A DNA stretch of 64,000 nt from Nocardia kruczakiae NBRC 101016 (GCF_001612965.1 NZ_BDBL01000028.1:62001-126000), one strand, 5' to 3'. Shown: positions 42,341 through 51,090, counted from the first letter of the stretch. A program made the numbers and translations. Notes: generated from the sequence alone by a model not told the origin.

Positions 42341-43537
42341 ATGAACAACAACCTGCTGACCGATACCCGTGACCCGGTACTGCGCACCTCCGTCGTCGGA
42401 CTCATGGCGGTGGGGGCGGGACTCGGCACCGCCACCATGTACGTGCTGCAGCCGGGGATCGCGGCGGTGGCGGGCTCGCTGCACGCGTCGGTCGCGGAAA
42501 TGGGGATCGCACTGGGGTGCGGGCCGGTCGGCTATCTGCTCGGGCTGGCACTCCTGGTTCCGCTGGTGGACCGATACCCACCTCGGACGGTGGTTTCGCT
42601 GCAGTTCGCCGCGCTCGCCGCGGCATCGGCGATCGGCGCCGCGGTCGGGGCGGTGTGGCTGCTCGGCCCGGTGATCGGGCTGATCGGTGCGGCGTCCTCG
42701 GTGGGCGCCCAGATGAGCTCCGTCGCAGGGCGTTTCGCGCAACAGAGCCGGCGCGCGACGGTGCTGGGGACGGTGACGGCCGGGATCTCGGCCGGAATAC
42801 TCGCCGGACGCATCGTCGGCGGCTGGCTCACCGACCTCATCGGCTGGCGGGGCATGCTGCTCGTTTTCGCGGCGGCCTGTGTGGCACTCGCGGTGTCCAC
42901 CCGCTTTGTGCTGCCTGCCGCGAGGGCCACGGTCGCTTCCGGCTACCTGACGATGCTGCGCGGGCTGCCGGGACTGTTCACCCGATATCCGTTGCTGCGG
43001 TCGGCGGCCGGACGCGGCGCGTTGTGGTTCTTCGCCTTCTGTACGGTGTGGGCCGGGCTCGCGGCGGCCCTGTCGCAGCCGCCGTTCTCCTATTCGTCGG
43101 AGCGAATCGGCTTGTACGCGTTCGCCGGACTGGCCGGTGTCGCCGCGACCCGCATCGCGGGGGCGTGGACGGATCGGGTCGGGGCGCGTCGCGTCATCCT
43201 CGTGGGACTCGTCGTCGCCGGTGCCGCCGCCGTGACACTCGCTGTGGCGCTGTCGAATACGGTGCTCGCCCTCGTCTGCCTCGGTCTGTTCGACGCGGGC
43301 CTGTTCGCGGCGCAGGTCGCCAATCAGAGCACGGTGCTGGCCATCGACCCGGGCTCACCCGCCCGGTTCAACAGCGCCTACATGGTCGTGTACTTCGTCG
43401 GGGGCAGCGCCGGCACCGCCTTCGGTGCGGCCGCGGTGAGCTGGTTCGGCTGGGTTACCACCGCGGTGATCGCGGCCCTCGCGATCGTGATGGCGGCAGT
43501 GGTGACCGCCGGCAGATCACTCGATCACTCCTCGTAA
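42341..43537 (+). CDS. MFS transporter
   Basis: 398 residues with about twelve hydrophobic segments. The first-loop motif LLVPLVDRYPPRTVV (G-x-L-aD-R-x-G-r-r type) and the segment ILAGRIVGGWLTDLIGWRGM are typical of drug:H+ antiporters and related exporters. ATG 42341 is chosen over a GTG six bases earlier. The gene follows the TetR-type regulator in the same direction, so it may export the compound sensed. Its end overlaps the convergent YibE/F gene by 13 bases. Substrate unknown. Confidence 0.85.
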   Translation: MNNNLLTDTRDPVLRTSVVGLMAVGAGLGTATMYVLQPGIAAVAGSLHASVAEMGIALGCGPVGYLLGLALLVPLVDRYPPRTVVSLQFAALAAASAIGAAVGAVWLLGPVIGLIGAASSVGAQMSSVAGRFAQQSRRATVLGTVTAGISAGILAGRIVGGWLTDLIGWRGMLLVFAAACVALAVSTRFVLPAARATVASGYLTMLRGLPGLFTRYPLLRSAAGRGALWFFAFCTVWAGLAAALSQPPFSYSSERIGLYAFAGLAGVAATRIAGAWTDRVGARRVILVGLVVAGAAAVTLAVALSNTVLALVCLGLFDAGLFAAQVANQSTVLAIDPGSPARFNSAYMVVYFVGGSAGTAFGAAAVSWFGWVTTAVIAALAIVMAAVVTAGRSLDHSS

Positions 43538-45357
43538 CCTGTTGTGGGCCAAGAGGTTCGGTTTCTGGGCGGAGGGTCGCTCCGGGGTTGGCGGTCCGCG
43601 TCCGGTCGCGGCGTACGGGTGGGCCACTTCGGCCGGGGGTCGTCGTGGGGGCGTCCGGACGGGACGCGCCGGTGGCCGCCGGTCGGCTCTCCGGTTCCGC
43701 TGTCGATGCGCCGGTGGCCGCCGGTGTCGGTCCGGCGGTCGTCGATGCGCCGGTGACTGCCCGTATCGGTCCGGCGGTCGTCGATGCGCCGGTGGCCGCC
43801 GGTGTCGGCGCGGCGGTCGTCGACGCGGCGTTGGCCCCCGGTCGCATCGGGGGACGGGGCGGTGCGTCGACGGGTGGGCGGCTCGCCCGGACGTCCTTCG
43901 ACGCGGCGATGACTACCCGTATCGGGTCCGCCGCGATGGTCGATGCGGCCTTGGCGGCCCGTGTGCTCCCGGCCGTCCACGCGCCGGCGGCTTCCCGCGG
44001 TCTCGCCGCGCGCGGCGACTCGGCGATGGCTGCCGGTGGTTTCGGCTGCGCTCTCCGCCCGGCGGCGGCCCGCGGGCACGGAGGCACGGCGGGGTGCGGG
44101 TTCGGGCTCGTAGTCGTCGAAGTCGGCGCCCCGGCCGAACGGACGGGCCAGCAGGACCGCGATGGCGGTGGTCAAGGGAACCGACAGCGCCAGGCAGATG
44201 CCGCCGACCGCGGAACGGGTGATTTCGATGGCCACCGCGTCACCGGTCAGCACATCGCGGATGGAGCGACCGGCGACGGAGAACATCAGCAGCAGCGGCA
44301 GCGCGCCGCCGGCGTAGGCGAGGACCAGTGTGTAGACGGTACTGGCGATGTGGTCGCGGCCGACGCGCATGGCGGCCGCGAAGATCTCACGCCGCGTCGC
44401 CTCTTCGTCGAGGGCGGCGAGTTCGAAGGCGGCCGAGGCCTGGGTGATGGTCACGTCGTTGAGCACACCGAGCGAGCCGATGATGAAGCCCGCGAGCAGC
44501 AGGCCGGTAATGCTGACGTGCTGGATATAGGTCGCGACGTTGGTGTTCTGCTCCTCCGACAGTCCGGTCAGATGAGTCACCTCCAGCGCGACCCAGGACA
44601 GCACCGCCGCCAGCACCATCGCGCTGAGCGTGCCCAGCAACGCCGAACTGGTCCGCAGATTGACGCCGTGCGCCAGATACAGGACCGCGTAGAGAATCAG
44701 CGCTCCCGATACGAGCGCGACCGGTATCGCGGGCTTCCCGTCGAGCAGGGCGGGCAGCAGGAATACGACCAGCACCCCGAACGCGAACACCAAGCCGATC
44801 ACCGCGCGCAACCCGCGCCACCGCGCCACCACCACGATCACGGCCACGAAGACGAGCGTGATCAGCAACAGCGGCATTCCGCGCGAAAAGTCGTCGAAGG
44901 AATAGATGGTGGTGCCGCTCGGATCGTCCTGCCGAACCAGCCGAATGTGGTCTCCGGCATGCAAATCCGGCTGTCCCGGTCCGGGCGCGATTTCGAGCAG
45001 CGTCCGGCTGCCTTTGTTCGGCCCCGAATCGATCGAGACCAGACTGCGCTGACAGGTATAGGAATTCGTCGGCGGCGGTTGCGGAGTATCGGGAAAGGCA
45101 CGCCCGTTCGACGGACTACCGCACGGCCCCATATCCTGCATCGCCACGGTGCCGGCCTCGGTCTGCACCGCCCCACCGCCGCCGTTCTGCATCGGCAACG
45201 GAATATCCACATGCTGCCGGCTGGGCCACAACCAGATCATGGCGATCACGACGATCACCCCGACCGCGGTGAGCACCCCCACCACCACCCGAGCCGCCGT
45301 AGCCCCGATAGCAACAGGCCCGGAATGGTCATGATGGTGATGATGATGCTCGCTCAC
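43525..45357 (-). CDS. YibE/F-family membrane protein with His-rich start and repeat tail
   Basis: 610 residues. The start MSEHHHHHHDHSG carries a natural His run, then one membrane helix, an outside domain of about 110 residues, and a YibE/F block of about seven helices (LLLITLVFVAVIVVVARWRG to AVGGICLALSVPLTTAIAV) with NDVTITQASAAFEL, a family landmark. The C-terminal 200 residues are charged and hold 13-residue repeats of the DTGGHRRIDDRRT kind. YibE/F function is unknown; links to peptide or metal transport have been suggested. The His run may bind metal, and the Arg/His/Asp repeats would face the cytoplasm. Alone in its unit. Confidence 0.82.
   Translation of the reverse strand: MSEHHHHHHDHSGPVAIGATAARVVVGVLTAVGVIVVIAMIWLWPSRQHVDIPLPMQNGGGGAVQTEAGTVAMQDMGPCGSPSNGRAFPDTPQPPPTNSYTCQRSLVSIDSGPNKGSRTLLEIAPGPGQPDLHAGDHIRLVRQDDPSGTTIYSFDDFSRGMPLLLITLVFVAVIVVVARWRGLRAVIGLVFAFGVLVVFLLPALLDGKPAIPVALVSGALILYAVLYLAHGVNLRTSSALLGTLSAMVLAAVLSWVALEVTHLTGLSEEQNTNVATYIQHVSITGLLLAGFIIGSLGVLNDVTITQASAAFELAALDEEATRREIFAAAMRVGRDHIASTVYTLVLAYAGGALPLLLMFSVAGRSIRDVLTGDAVAIEITRSAVGGICLALSVPLTTAIAVLLARPFGRGADFDDYEPEPAPRRASVPAGRRRAESAAETTGSHRRVAARGETAGSRRRVDGREHTGRQGRIDHRGGPDTGSHRRVEGRPGEPPTRRRTAPSPDATGGQRRVDDRRADTGGHRRIDDRRTDTGSHRRIDDRRTDTGGHRRIDSGTGEPTGGHRRVPSGRPHDDPRPKWPTRTPRPDADRQPRSDPPPRNRTSWPTTGYEE
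43702..43857. repeat. 39-bp in-frame tandem repeats (four units)
   Basis: Units start at 43702, 43741, 43780 and 43819, exactly 39 bases apart, each beginning GTCGATGCGCCGGTG or a close variant. They encode the 13-residue DTGxHRRIDDRRT repeats near the end of the YibE/F protein. Confidence 0.88.
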
Positions 45358-45389
45358 CGCAGCGAGCTTAAAGGAAAGTATTTGCAGTG

Positions 45390-45651
45390 CCGCCTCTCCG
45401 GGTATTTCGGCCGGATTCAGGCGCGTGCGCAGGAGCGTTGGCGGCCGACGGCGAGACCGGGACCAAGTTTGCCCGTCCCCGACGAGTTATCCATGTCCAC
45501 CCGAAATCAGTGGTAGCAATCCGCACGCGTGATCACGCAAGAACATGGGTAACTCACCGGGCACGGGCTGACAGAACCAAATCGACCATCCGCCGCCCGC
45601 CAACGCAAAGAACCCCGCACCTGAATCAGGCCTGAATACGCGGAGAGGCGG
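45390..45651. repeat. Large imperfect inverted repeat
   Basis: Outer arms 45390-45421 and 45620-45651 pair at 28 of 32 positions. Weaker pairing continues inward (GCGTTGGCGG, and GAGTTATCCATGT against GAGTTACCCATGT) to about 45500 and 45540. Near the centre is a perfect 12-bp palindrome GCGTGATCACGC (45527-45538). Looks like two inverted copies of one element. Confidence 0.75.
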
Positions 45652-45713
45652 GACAGCGGGGGAGCGGGCGGCGGAGAGCAGGGGGATGTCTCCGCCGCCC
45701 GAAAGGGATCCGA

Positions 45714-45772
45714 CGGCCCAGGGGGGGTAGGCGGTCGAATCCAGGACCGAGCGGCCCAGGGGGGGTAGGCGG
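45714..45772. repeat. 21-bp perfect direct repeat
   Basis: CGGCCCAGGGGGGGTAGGCG(G) at 45714-45734 and 45752-45772, 38 bases apart start to start. Each copy contains a run of seven G. Confidence 0.85.
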
Positions 45773-45895
45773 CTCGGCCGGGCACTGTGAGTGCCGAGGA
45801 CTACTGTACACAAAAGTTCGAAGTTTGCGCCAGTGAAGTCTTCAAAAACCTACTTTTCCAAACTCCCGGTTTGTTTCGGCTCGTCCCGGCCCCGA

Positions 45896-47146
45896 CTACT
45901 GGCGATAGCTGGAGAGGAAGTTGCCGAAGCGTTCGATCGCCACGGCGAGGTCCCGGGCCCACGGCAGCGTCACGATGCGCAGATGATCGTGCTGCGGCCA
46001 GTTGAAACCGGTGCCCTGCACCATCAGGATCTTCTCCTGAAGCAGCAGGTCGAGCACCAGTTTGCCGTCGTCGTGGATCTCGTGGACCTCGGGATCCAGG
46101 CGCGGGAACGCGTACAGCGCCCCCTTCGGCTTCACGCACGAGACGCCGGGGATCATATTGAGCTTCTCCCAGGCCACATCGCGCTGCTCGAGCAGCCGCC
46201 CGCCGGGCAGGATCAGATCCTCGATGCTCTGGTAGCCGCCCAGCGCCACCTGAATCGCGTGCTGAGCGGGCACGTTCGGGCACAGCCGGGTGGAGGCGAG
46301 CAGGTCGATGCCCTCGAGGAATCCGGCCGCGTGTTCCTTCGGACCGGTGATGACCAGCCAGCCCGACCGGTATCCGGCCACGCGATAGGCCTTGGACAGG
46401 CCGTTGAAAGTGAGGCACAGCAGGTCGGGAGCCAGGCTCGCGAGTGAGATGTGCTTGGTGTCGTCGTAGAGGATCTTGTCGTAGATCTCGTCGGCGAGCA
46501 GCAGCAGCTGATGCTTGCGAGCGAGGTCGACCAGCTGCTGCAACACCTCCGACGAGTACACCGCGCCGGTCGGATTGTTCGGGTTGATCACCAGCAGTGC
46601 CTTGGTCTTGTCGGTGATCTTGGATTCGATATCGGCCACGTCCGGCTGCCAGCCGTTGGATTCGTCGCACAGGTAGTGCACGGCGGTACCGCCGGCCAGG
46701 CTGGTCATGGCCGTCCACAGCGGATAGTCCGGGGCGGGGATGAGCACCTCGTCGCCGCTGTTCAGCAGGGCCTGCATCGTCATCGTGATCAGCTCGGAGA
46801 CGCCGTTGCCCAGATAGACGTCGTCCACATCGAACTCGGGGAAGCCGGGGACCAGTTCGTACCGGGTCACGATCGCGCGGCGCGCGGGCAGGATGCCCTT
46901 GGATTCGGAGTAGCCCTGCGCGTACGGCAGCGCGGCGATCATGTCGCGCATGATCACATCGGGCGCGTCGAAACCGAACGGCGCCGGATTGCCGATGTTC
47001 AGTTTCAGGATGCGATGGCCCTCGGCCTCCAGTCGTGCCGCATGTGCGTGCACCGGCCCACGGATTTCGTAGAGAACGTTCTGGAGCTTCAGGGACTGCT
47101 CCAGAACCCGGGGCGGCTGATGCGGTGACTGACTGGTAGGGCTCAC
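45896..47146 (-). CDS. aspC: Class I aminotransferase, mycobacterial AspC / alanine transaminase type
   Basis: 416 residues. LKLNIGNPAPFGFDAPDVIM, PYAQGYSESKGILPARRAIV, the NPNNPTGAVYS loop, DEIYDKILYD and the PLP-binding Lys in NGLSKAYRVAGYRSGW define a fold-type-I aminotransferase of the AlaA/AspC group. M. tuberculosis Rv0337c is its evident counterpart. It transfers amino groups between an amino acid (alanine or aspartate) and 2-oxoglutarate. GTG 47146 is chosen over a TTG 27 bases upstream since ACAGG precedes it. The chromosomal order aspC - etfD - LuxR regulator is as in M. tuberculosis, apart from inserted genes. Confidence 0.92.
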   Translation of the reverse strand: MSPTSQSPHQPPRVLEQSLKLQNVLYEIRGPVHAHAARLEAEGHRILKLNIGNPAPFGFDAPDVIMRDMIAALPYAQGYSESKGILPARRAIVTRYELVPGFPEFDVDDVYLGNGVSELITMTMQALLNSGDEVLIPAPDYPLWTAMTSLAGGTAVHYLCDESNGWQPDVADIESKITDKTKALLVINPNNPTGAVYSSEVLQQLVDLARKHQLLLLADEIYDKILYDDTKHISLASLAPDLLCLTFNGLSKAYRVAGYRSGWLVITGPKEHAAGFLEGIDLLASTRLCPNVPAQHAIQVALGGYQSIEDLILPGGRLLEQRDVAWEKLNMIPGVSCVKPKGALYAFPRLDPEVHEIHDDGKLVLDLLLQEKILMVQGTGFNWPQHDHLRIVTLPWARDLAVAIERFGNFLSSYRQ

Positions 47147-47247
47147 CTGTTCAATGGTGCCACCGCCCCGCAACTACATATCCGAGGCATCGCCACCGCG
47201 CCACATCGGCGTTGTGCCGGTCACATCGGGCGCCGTGGGGCCGCCGT

Positions 47248-48639
47248 TCAGGTGGGCGGATTGGCCGGCAGCATCCCCGTGGCGACCGTGGTGCCGCAGA
47301 ACTCTTCGATCCGTTCGTCCAGGCGGCGCGCCTCGACCGCGTCGCGGAAGCGCGGGGTCGCGATGCGGCGGCGCAATCCGGTGAGCCGTTCCTCGAGTTG
47401 CGCGATGCGGCGGTCCTCGGAGAGTTCGAGTACCGGACTGAGGGCGTCCCCGGCGCCGTCGAGACTGCCGTTGATCAACTGGGCCGCCGCGTTGTCGACC
47501 CGTGCCAGCGCCTCGGCTCCGTAGGACCGCTGTTCGCGCGGGCCGCCGCTGTACAACTCGATGGTGCGCCGGGTTTCGGCCAGCGCCGGCTCGGCCTGGC
47601 CGAGGTGGATGTACGTGGCGCCCGCGTAGTAATGGCTCTTGGCCTCCGGGAAGCCGAAGACACCGCCGGTTTCGTCGTGCAGTTCGTCGGTGCCGGTACC
47701 CGTGCGCGCGGCCTCGGCGGCGCGGATGCAGCGTTCGGCGTCGGCGGCGCTCCCCAGTTTCGACCAGATCCGCGCCTCGATGTTGTGCAGCCGGACCTTC
47801 GCGGTCACCGAATCCGCGTACTGCTGACCGTTCTGTGCCAGTGCCACCGCCCGGCGCGGCCGTTCGGACCAGTATTCGATCAGCGCCTGCATGCCGCGCG
47901 TCCACGCGCGTAATCCGTTGTGACCGCACAGTTCCGCGTACGCCCAGGCCGCGCGGGCCTGTTCCCCGGCGGCGTCGAGATGTCCGAGATCGGTACTGGC
48001 GTTGGCCAGCAGACCCGACAGCGTGCCGGCCAGCAGATACAAATGGCTTGTGTCCGCGGGCTTCTGGTGGCCCTCGAGCAACCGGTACACCCGCCGGCGC
48101 ACCCGCAGCATCTCCACCATCATCGGAACCGGCGGCACGTGGACATACTCCCTGGCGATGCGGGTGGCATCGGCGTCGAGTTGTTCCAGCGCGGAGGCGC
48201 CGACATTACTCGCCTCGGCGCGACCGGCGTGCTCGCTGGCTTCGTGGGCAGCCGCCATGATCAGATCCCTCTCCGAAATCTCGGCTAACGCATCACCTCT
48301 CATCGCACCGGCGTCTACGAGTGCCAAAAGTTCCGCGTCGCTCGAATACTTGCTGTGCGCCGAATGACCTTGACGCACCTCGAATTCCGGTTCCGGCCGA
48401 TCGATGACGGGCTGATCGATCATGGCCGCGAACCGTGCCCGCACAACTTCGTCGGACCTGGCGAGTGATGTGTCCAGCGCGGCCTGGTTGACCGGGCGCG
48501 GATGCACCCGGGCCCCGCCTGCCTCCCATTTCGACACCAGGCGTTCGTGAACTCCCAGATGGGCCGCGAACTCCCTGATGCTCATGCGTTTGGCATCGCG
48601 GAGGGCACGGGCTTCCTTACCTGACCACTGCCGGACCAC
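47248..48639 (-). CDS. XRE-family regulator with TPR-like C-terminal part
   Basis: 463 residues. The N-terminal HTH (about 5-45) reads GKEARALRDAKRMSIREFAA with HERLVSKWEAGG; the remaining 400 residues are helical repeats resembling TPR units, with AHEASEHAGRAEASNV and ARAAWAYAELCGHNGLRAW. Such XRE-TPR proteins in actinobacteria often pair with a small partner gene or sense a peptide. GTG 48639 is behind AAGGGGA. It diverges from a gene for a 149-residue unknown protein. It may belong to the group related to Streptomyces NsdA/BldB-like or signalling regulators; ligand unknown. Confidence 0.8.
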   Translation of the reverse strand: MVRQWSGKEARALRDAKRMSIREFAAHLGVHERLVSKWEAGGARVHPRPVNQAALDTSLARSDEVVRARFAAMIDQPVIDRPEPEFEVRQGHSAHSKYSSDAELLALVDAGAMRGDALAEISERDLIMAAAHEASEHAGRAEASNVGASALEQLDADATRIAREYVHVPPVPMMVEMLRVRRRVYRLLEGHQKPADTSHLYLLAGTLSGLLANASTDLGHLDAAGEQARAAWAYAELCGHNGLRAWTRGMQALIEYWSERPRRAVALAQNGQQYADSVTAKVRLHNIEARIWSKLGSAADAERCIRAAEAARTGTGTDELHDETGGVFGFPEAKSHYYAGATYIHLGQAEPALAETRRTIELYSGGPREQRSYGAEALARVDNAAAQLINGSLDGAGDALSPVLELSEDRRIAQLEERLTGLRRRIATPRFRDAVEARRLDERIEEFCGTTVATGMLPANPPT

Positions 48640-48851
48640 GATGTCCCCTTCCGCGCGAACTCGTCTCCAGAGTACGAGCGGTCGGTGACCACGGCCACAT
48701 CCGAAATCGAGCTGGTACACGGGAATTGGCTGGTCGTGGCGGGTTGGGCAGTGAAAGGGCAGTGCAGAGCGCGCGTGGGGGCGTTTCGGAGACGTCGCAG
48801 TGGCGGGAGCCTTGAAGATATCGAGGGAGTCGCCGTGAAGGTCGGGAAACT

Positions 48852-49301
48852 GTGAACGTCGAGAAGCTCAGAACCGCCGACGACTGGGTGATGTTCTATC
48901 GGCATCACGCCGGTCTGACATGTATCCAGCGTGGTGGATTCGTCACGCTGCCGGTGACCGGCACCGTGGGTGTCGTACATCTGCCGGCCGCCCGCGCCGA
49001 AGCGGTGTGCCGATCCCTCACCGAGCACGGCGGCTGCGGGCCGGTACTGGCCCGGCGCGCGCGGTGGAGCTTCCTCGTATTCCCCGACAGCCGGCCCGGC
49101 GGGCAGGTCGCCGACATTCTGCAGCGTCTCGATATCGGCATCCCGGCCGTCGGCGGCGAGATCATGATGCCCACCAGCCTGGGCCGATGGACCCGCGAGG
49201 GCTGCCACTGGATCGTGGCGCCGGGGTCCGGCCTGGAACTTCCACCCCTTTCGATAGTCGTCACGACGGCGCTGGCGGTGGGAAGAGGCGGCGAGGACTG
49301 A
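48852..49301 (+). CDS. Hypothetical protein divergent from the XRE regulator
   Basis: 149 residues, no signal peptide or membrane helix. The N-terminal MNVEKLRTADDWVMFYRHHA and GGFVTLPVTGTVGVVHLPAA, LARRARWSFLVFPDS, TSLGRWTREGCHWIVAPGSG are conserved-looking alpha/beta segments. The pattern recalls small actinobacterial proteins related to bifunctional primase/polymerase N-domains, which is only a hint. GTG 48852 is the start. Its gene stands back to back with the XRE-TPR regulator gene (212 bases apart), an arrangement seen repeatedly in Nocardia and Streptomyces for regulator/partner pairs. Function unknown. Confidence 0.65.
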   Translation: MNVEKLRTADDWVMFYRHHAGLTCIQRGGFVTLPVTGTVGVVHLPAARAEAVCRSLTEHGGCGPVLARRARWSFLVFPDSRPGGQVADILQRLDIGIPAVGGEIMMPTSLGRWTREGCHWIVAPGSGLELPPLSIVVTTALAVGRGGED

Positions 49302-49457
49302 ACCCGCAGACCGGTCCTCGCCGCTGCCGATCCGGGTCCGCCTCGTTACCTGTCGGGGGCGGACCCGGATTCGGAACACGGGTGCGAAAATCAGATCCGG
49401 AACGTACCTTCTTCAGATTTGACCCATTTGTGACATGAAGACGTTTAAGATTGCCGG

Positions 49458-50126
49458 ATGAAGCTCCAGCGCCTTACCGCGATATCCGCACTGGTCGTCG
49501 GCGCCGTCACCGCCGGAACCACTGCCGCGCACGCCGAACCGGCCGCCGCGCCCCAACCGGCCGCGATCAAGTACTCCATGAAACTCGTCGACAAGACCGT
49601 GGTGACCACCCTGCAGGGCGGCACCTTCCGGATCGCCGCGGACGGCAAGTCCTACGCGATCACCGATCCCCACGGCGCCACCGTCGTCTCACTCCCGACC
49701 GAAGTGCGCGTCGCCGGAACCGAGGTGCCGGTGAAACCGGTGGTCAAGAATGACGGGACCGTCCTCGAGTTGACGCCGCAGCGCACCGTCACCGTCGACA
49801 AGCCCGTCACCGTCCAGCCGATCGCCTCGCCGATGGAAAACCATCGCGCGATGAACGATTTCGAAACCAACTTCGGCGTAGCGACCGCCGTCGGCACCTT
49901 CCTCGGTACCGCGGTCGGCGCCATCGTCGGCGGTGTCACCGGCTGCATTCTGGGCTTGCCGCTGCTGGGCGTCGGCTGCATTCCGGCCGCGGTCGCGGGG
50001 GCCGGCATCGGCGGTATCCTCGGCACCATCGCGATCGGCGGCCCCGCGCTGGCGATCACCGGATTCGACATGATCGGCACGCTGTCGGCCGCGCCGGGCA
50101 CGACGAAATGGGCCGACGACAAGTAG
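49458..50126 (+). CDS. Secreted Gly-rich hydrophobic protein, paralogue 1
   Basis: 222 residues. A Sec signal with cleavage near AHAEP (about 26), then a beta-rich domain with IKYSMKLVDKTVVTTLQGGT and VKPVVKNDGTVLELTPQ, then a glycine-zipper-like hydrophobic half with VATAVGTFLGTAVGAIVGG and two Cys (in GCILGLPLLGVGC). Two relatives are at 50359-51036 and 54986-55792. It may correspond to the Nocardia family labelled DUF8020 (recalled, not checked). The C-terminal half could insert into or span an outer mycolate membrane (inference). A hairpin follows. Confidence 0.75.
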   Translation: MKLQRLTAISALVVGAVTAGTTAAHAEPAAAPQPAAIKYSMKLVDKTVVTTLQGGTFRIAADGKSYAITDPHGATVVSLPTEVRVAGTEVPVKPVVKNDGTVLELTPQRTVTVDKPVTVQPIASPMENHRAMNDFETNFGVATAVGTFLGTAVGAIVGGVTGCILGLPLLGVGCIPAAVAGAGIGGILGTIAIGGPALAITGFDMIGTLSAAPGTTKWADDK

Positions 50127-50190
50127 GTCCGTTCCGTCGGATCGCGGTTCGGCTGTGCCGCAACCCGATTCGCCACGCCGTGCATTGTGA

Positions 50191-50212
50191 GAGCCCCCAG
50201 GACTGGGGGCTC
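50191..50212 (+). terminator. Terminator after secreted protein 1
   Basis: GAGCCCCC-N6-GGGGGCTC, an 8-bp G/C stem (extendable inward), followed by CTTCCCC; 65 bases after the stop. Confidence 0.65.
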
Positions 50213-50358
50213 CTTCCCCGGTGGGGTCGCGCGTAACATCGACCCACCTGCGTGGCCGAAAGCGATGAGCTCCAAGCGAATTCACCGCAAACCCGCAGGT
50301 GTGACGGCGCTCGTCGAGGGGGCGAGCGCCGAGATTCGATGACGGAATGGAAATATCG

Positions 50359-51036
50359 ATGAATCTCCGCAGCCTCACCGCGGCCTCCGCGCTCACGATC
50401 GGCGCACTGACCGCCGGGCTGACCACCGCCCACGCCGACCCGGCTCCGACGCCGGAGCAGACCGGGATCAGGTACTCGGTCAAACTCGTGGACAAGACGG
50501 TCGTCACGACCTTGCAAGGGGGGACCTTCCGGCTGGCGCAGGATGAAAAGTCGTACTCCGTCACCGATTCCCACGGTGTCACCGTGGTCTCGCTGCCCAC
50601 CGATGTGCGGGTCGACGACGTCGCCGTTCCGGTGAAGCCGGTGGTGAAGAACGACGGCACCGTCCTCGAACTGACACCGCAGAAGACGATGACCACCGAC
50701 CATCCGGTCGCCGTCCAGCCGATCGCGTCGCCGCTCGAGAACCAGCGCGCGATGAACGATTTCTCCACACAGTTCGGAATCGCCACGGCCGTGGGCGGAT
50801 TCGTCGGCACCGCGATCGGCGTCGTGGTCGGCGGAATCACCGGTTGCATCCTGGGTCTGCCGCTGTTCGGCGTCGGCTGCCTCCCCGCCGCGGTCGCCGG
50901 AGCCGGTGTCGGCGGCATCCTCGGCACCATCGCCGTCGGTGGCCCCGCCCTCGGCATCGCGGGACTGGATCTGATCAACACCCTGCAAGCCGCACCCGGA
51001 ACCACCAAGTGGGCCAAGGACTCCACGGGCAACTAG
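50359..51036 (+). CDS. Secreted Gly-rich hydrophobic protein, paralogue 2
   Basis: 225 residues, the same layout as its neighbour: signal peptide ending AHADP, beta domain with IRYSVKLVDKTVVTTLQGGT and VKPVVKNDGTVLELTPQKT, a PIASPLENQRAMNDFSTQFG joint, then the Gly-zipper half with GCILGLPLFGVGC. About 60% of residues look identical to paralogue 1 by eye, so it is a tandem duplicate. ATG 50359 is chosen over ATG 50347 because it gives a normal signal peptide. A hairpin follows the stop, so each paralogue seems to be its own unit. Confidence 0.75.
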   Translation: MNLRSLTAASALTIGALTAGLTTAHADPAPTPEQTGIRYSVKLVDKTVVTTLQGGTFRLAQDEKSYSVTDSHGVTVVSLPTDVRVDDVAVPVKPVVKNDGTVLELTPQKTMTTDHPVAVQPIASPLENQRAMNDFSTQFGIATAVGGFVGTAIGVVVGGITGCILGLPLFGVGCLPAAVAGAGVGGILGTIAVGGPALGIAGLDLINTLQAAPGTTKWAKDSTGN

Positions 51037-51055
51037 GAGTTACGCTACGCACCAT

Positions 51056-51090
51056 CGAAGGCCGGTCGCTCGAGCAGCGGCCGGCCTTCG
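51056..51090. terminator. Bidirectional hairpin
   Basis: CGAAGGCCGG and CCGGCCTTCG pair perfectly (10 bp) over a 15-base loop that itself holds GCTCGAGC. It ends paralogue 2 and lies about 136 bases beyond the end of etfD on the other strand. Confidence 0.65.

Larger units (their letters stand above)
45358..45895. other. 538-base non-coding stretch with inverted and direct repeats
   Basis: No credible gene. It contains two inverted copies of a roughly 110-base sequence (45390-45651), a 21-bp direct repeat pair (45714-45772), and an A/T-richer end next to aspC. Short frames on both strands share the translated string PPLRVFRPDSGA because of the inverted copies, not because of a protein family. 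Confidence 0.6.

Noticed and set aside
45320..45360. HHHHHHDH at the YibE/F start as a cloning-tag artefact
   Set aside because: The codons vary in a natural way, the gene is in a chromosomal context, and no vector sequence is near.
42517..45516. Plus-strand open frame of about 1000 codons over the MFS and YibE/F genes
   Set aside because: It is out of frame with the MFS protein and antisense to YibE/F; the translation is compositionally biased.
45714..45772. Direct repeats as a CRISPR array
   Set aside because: Only two copies, G-run content, spacer of 17 bases, no cas genes.
45387..45813. Short frames on both strands sharing PPLRVFRPDSGA as a protein family
   Set aside because: The shared string comes from the inverted DNA repeat; the frames diverge and break at once beyond it.
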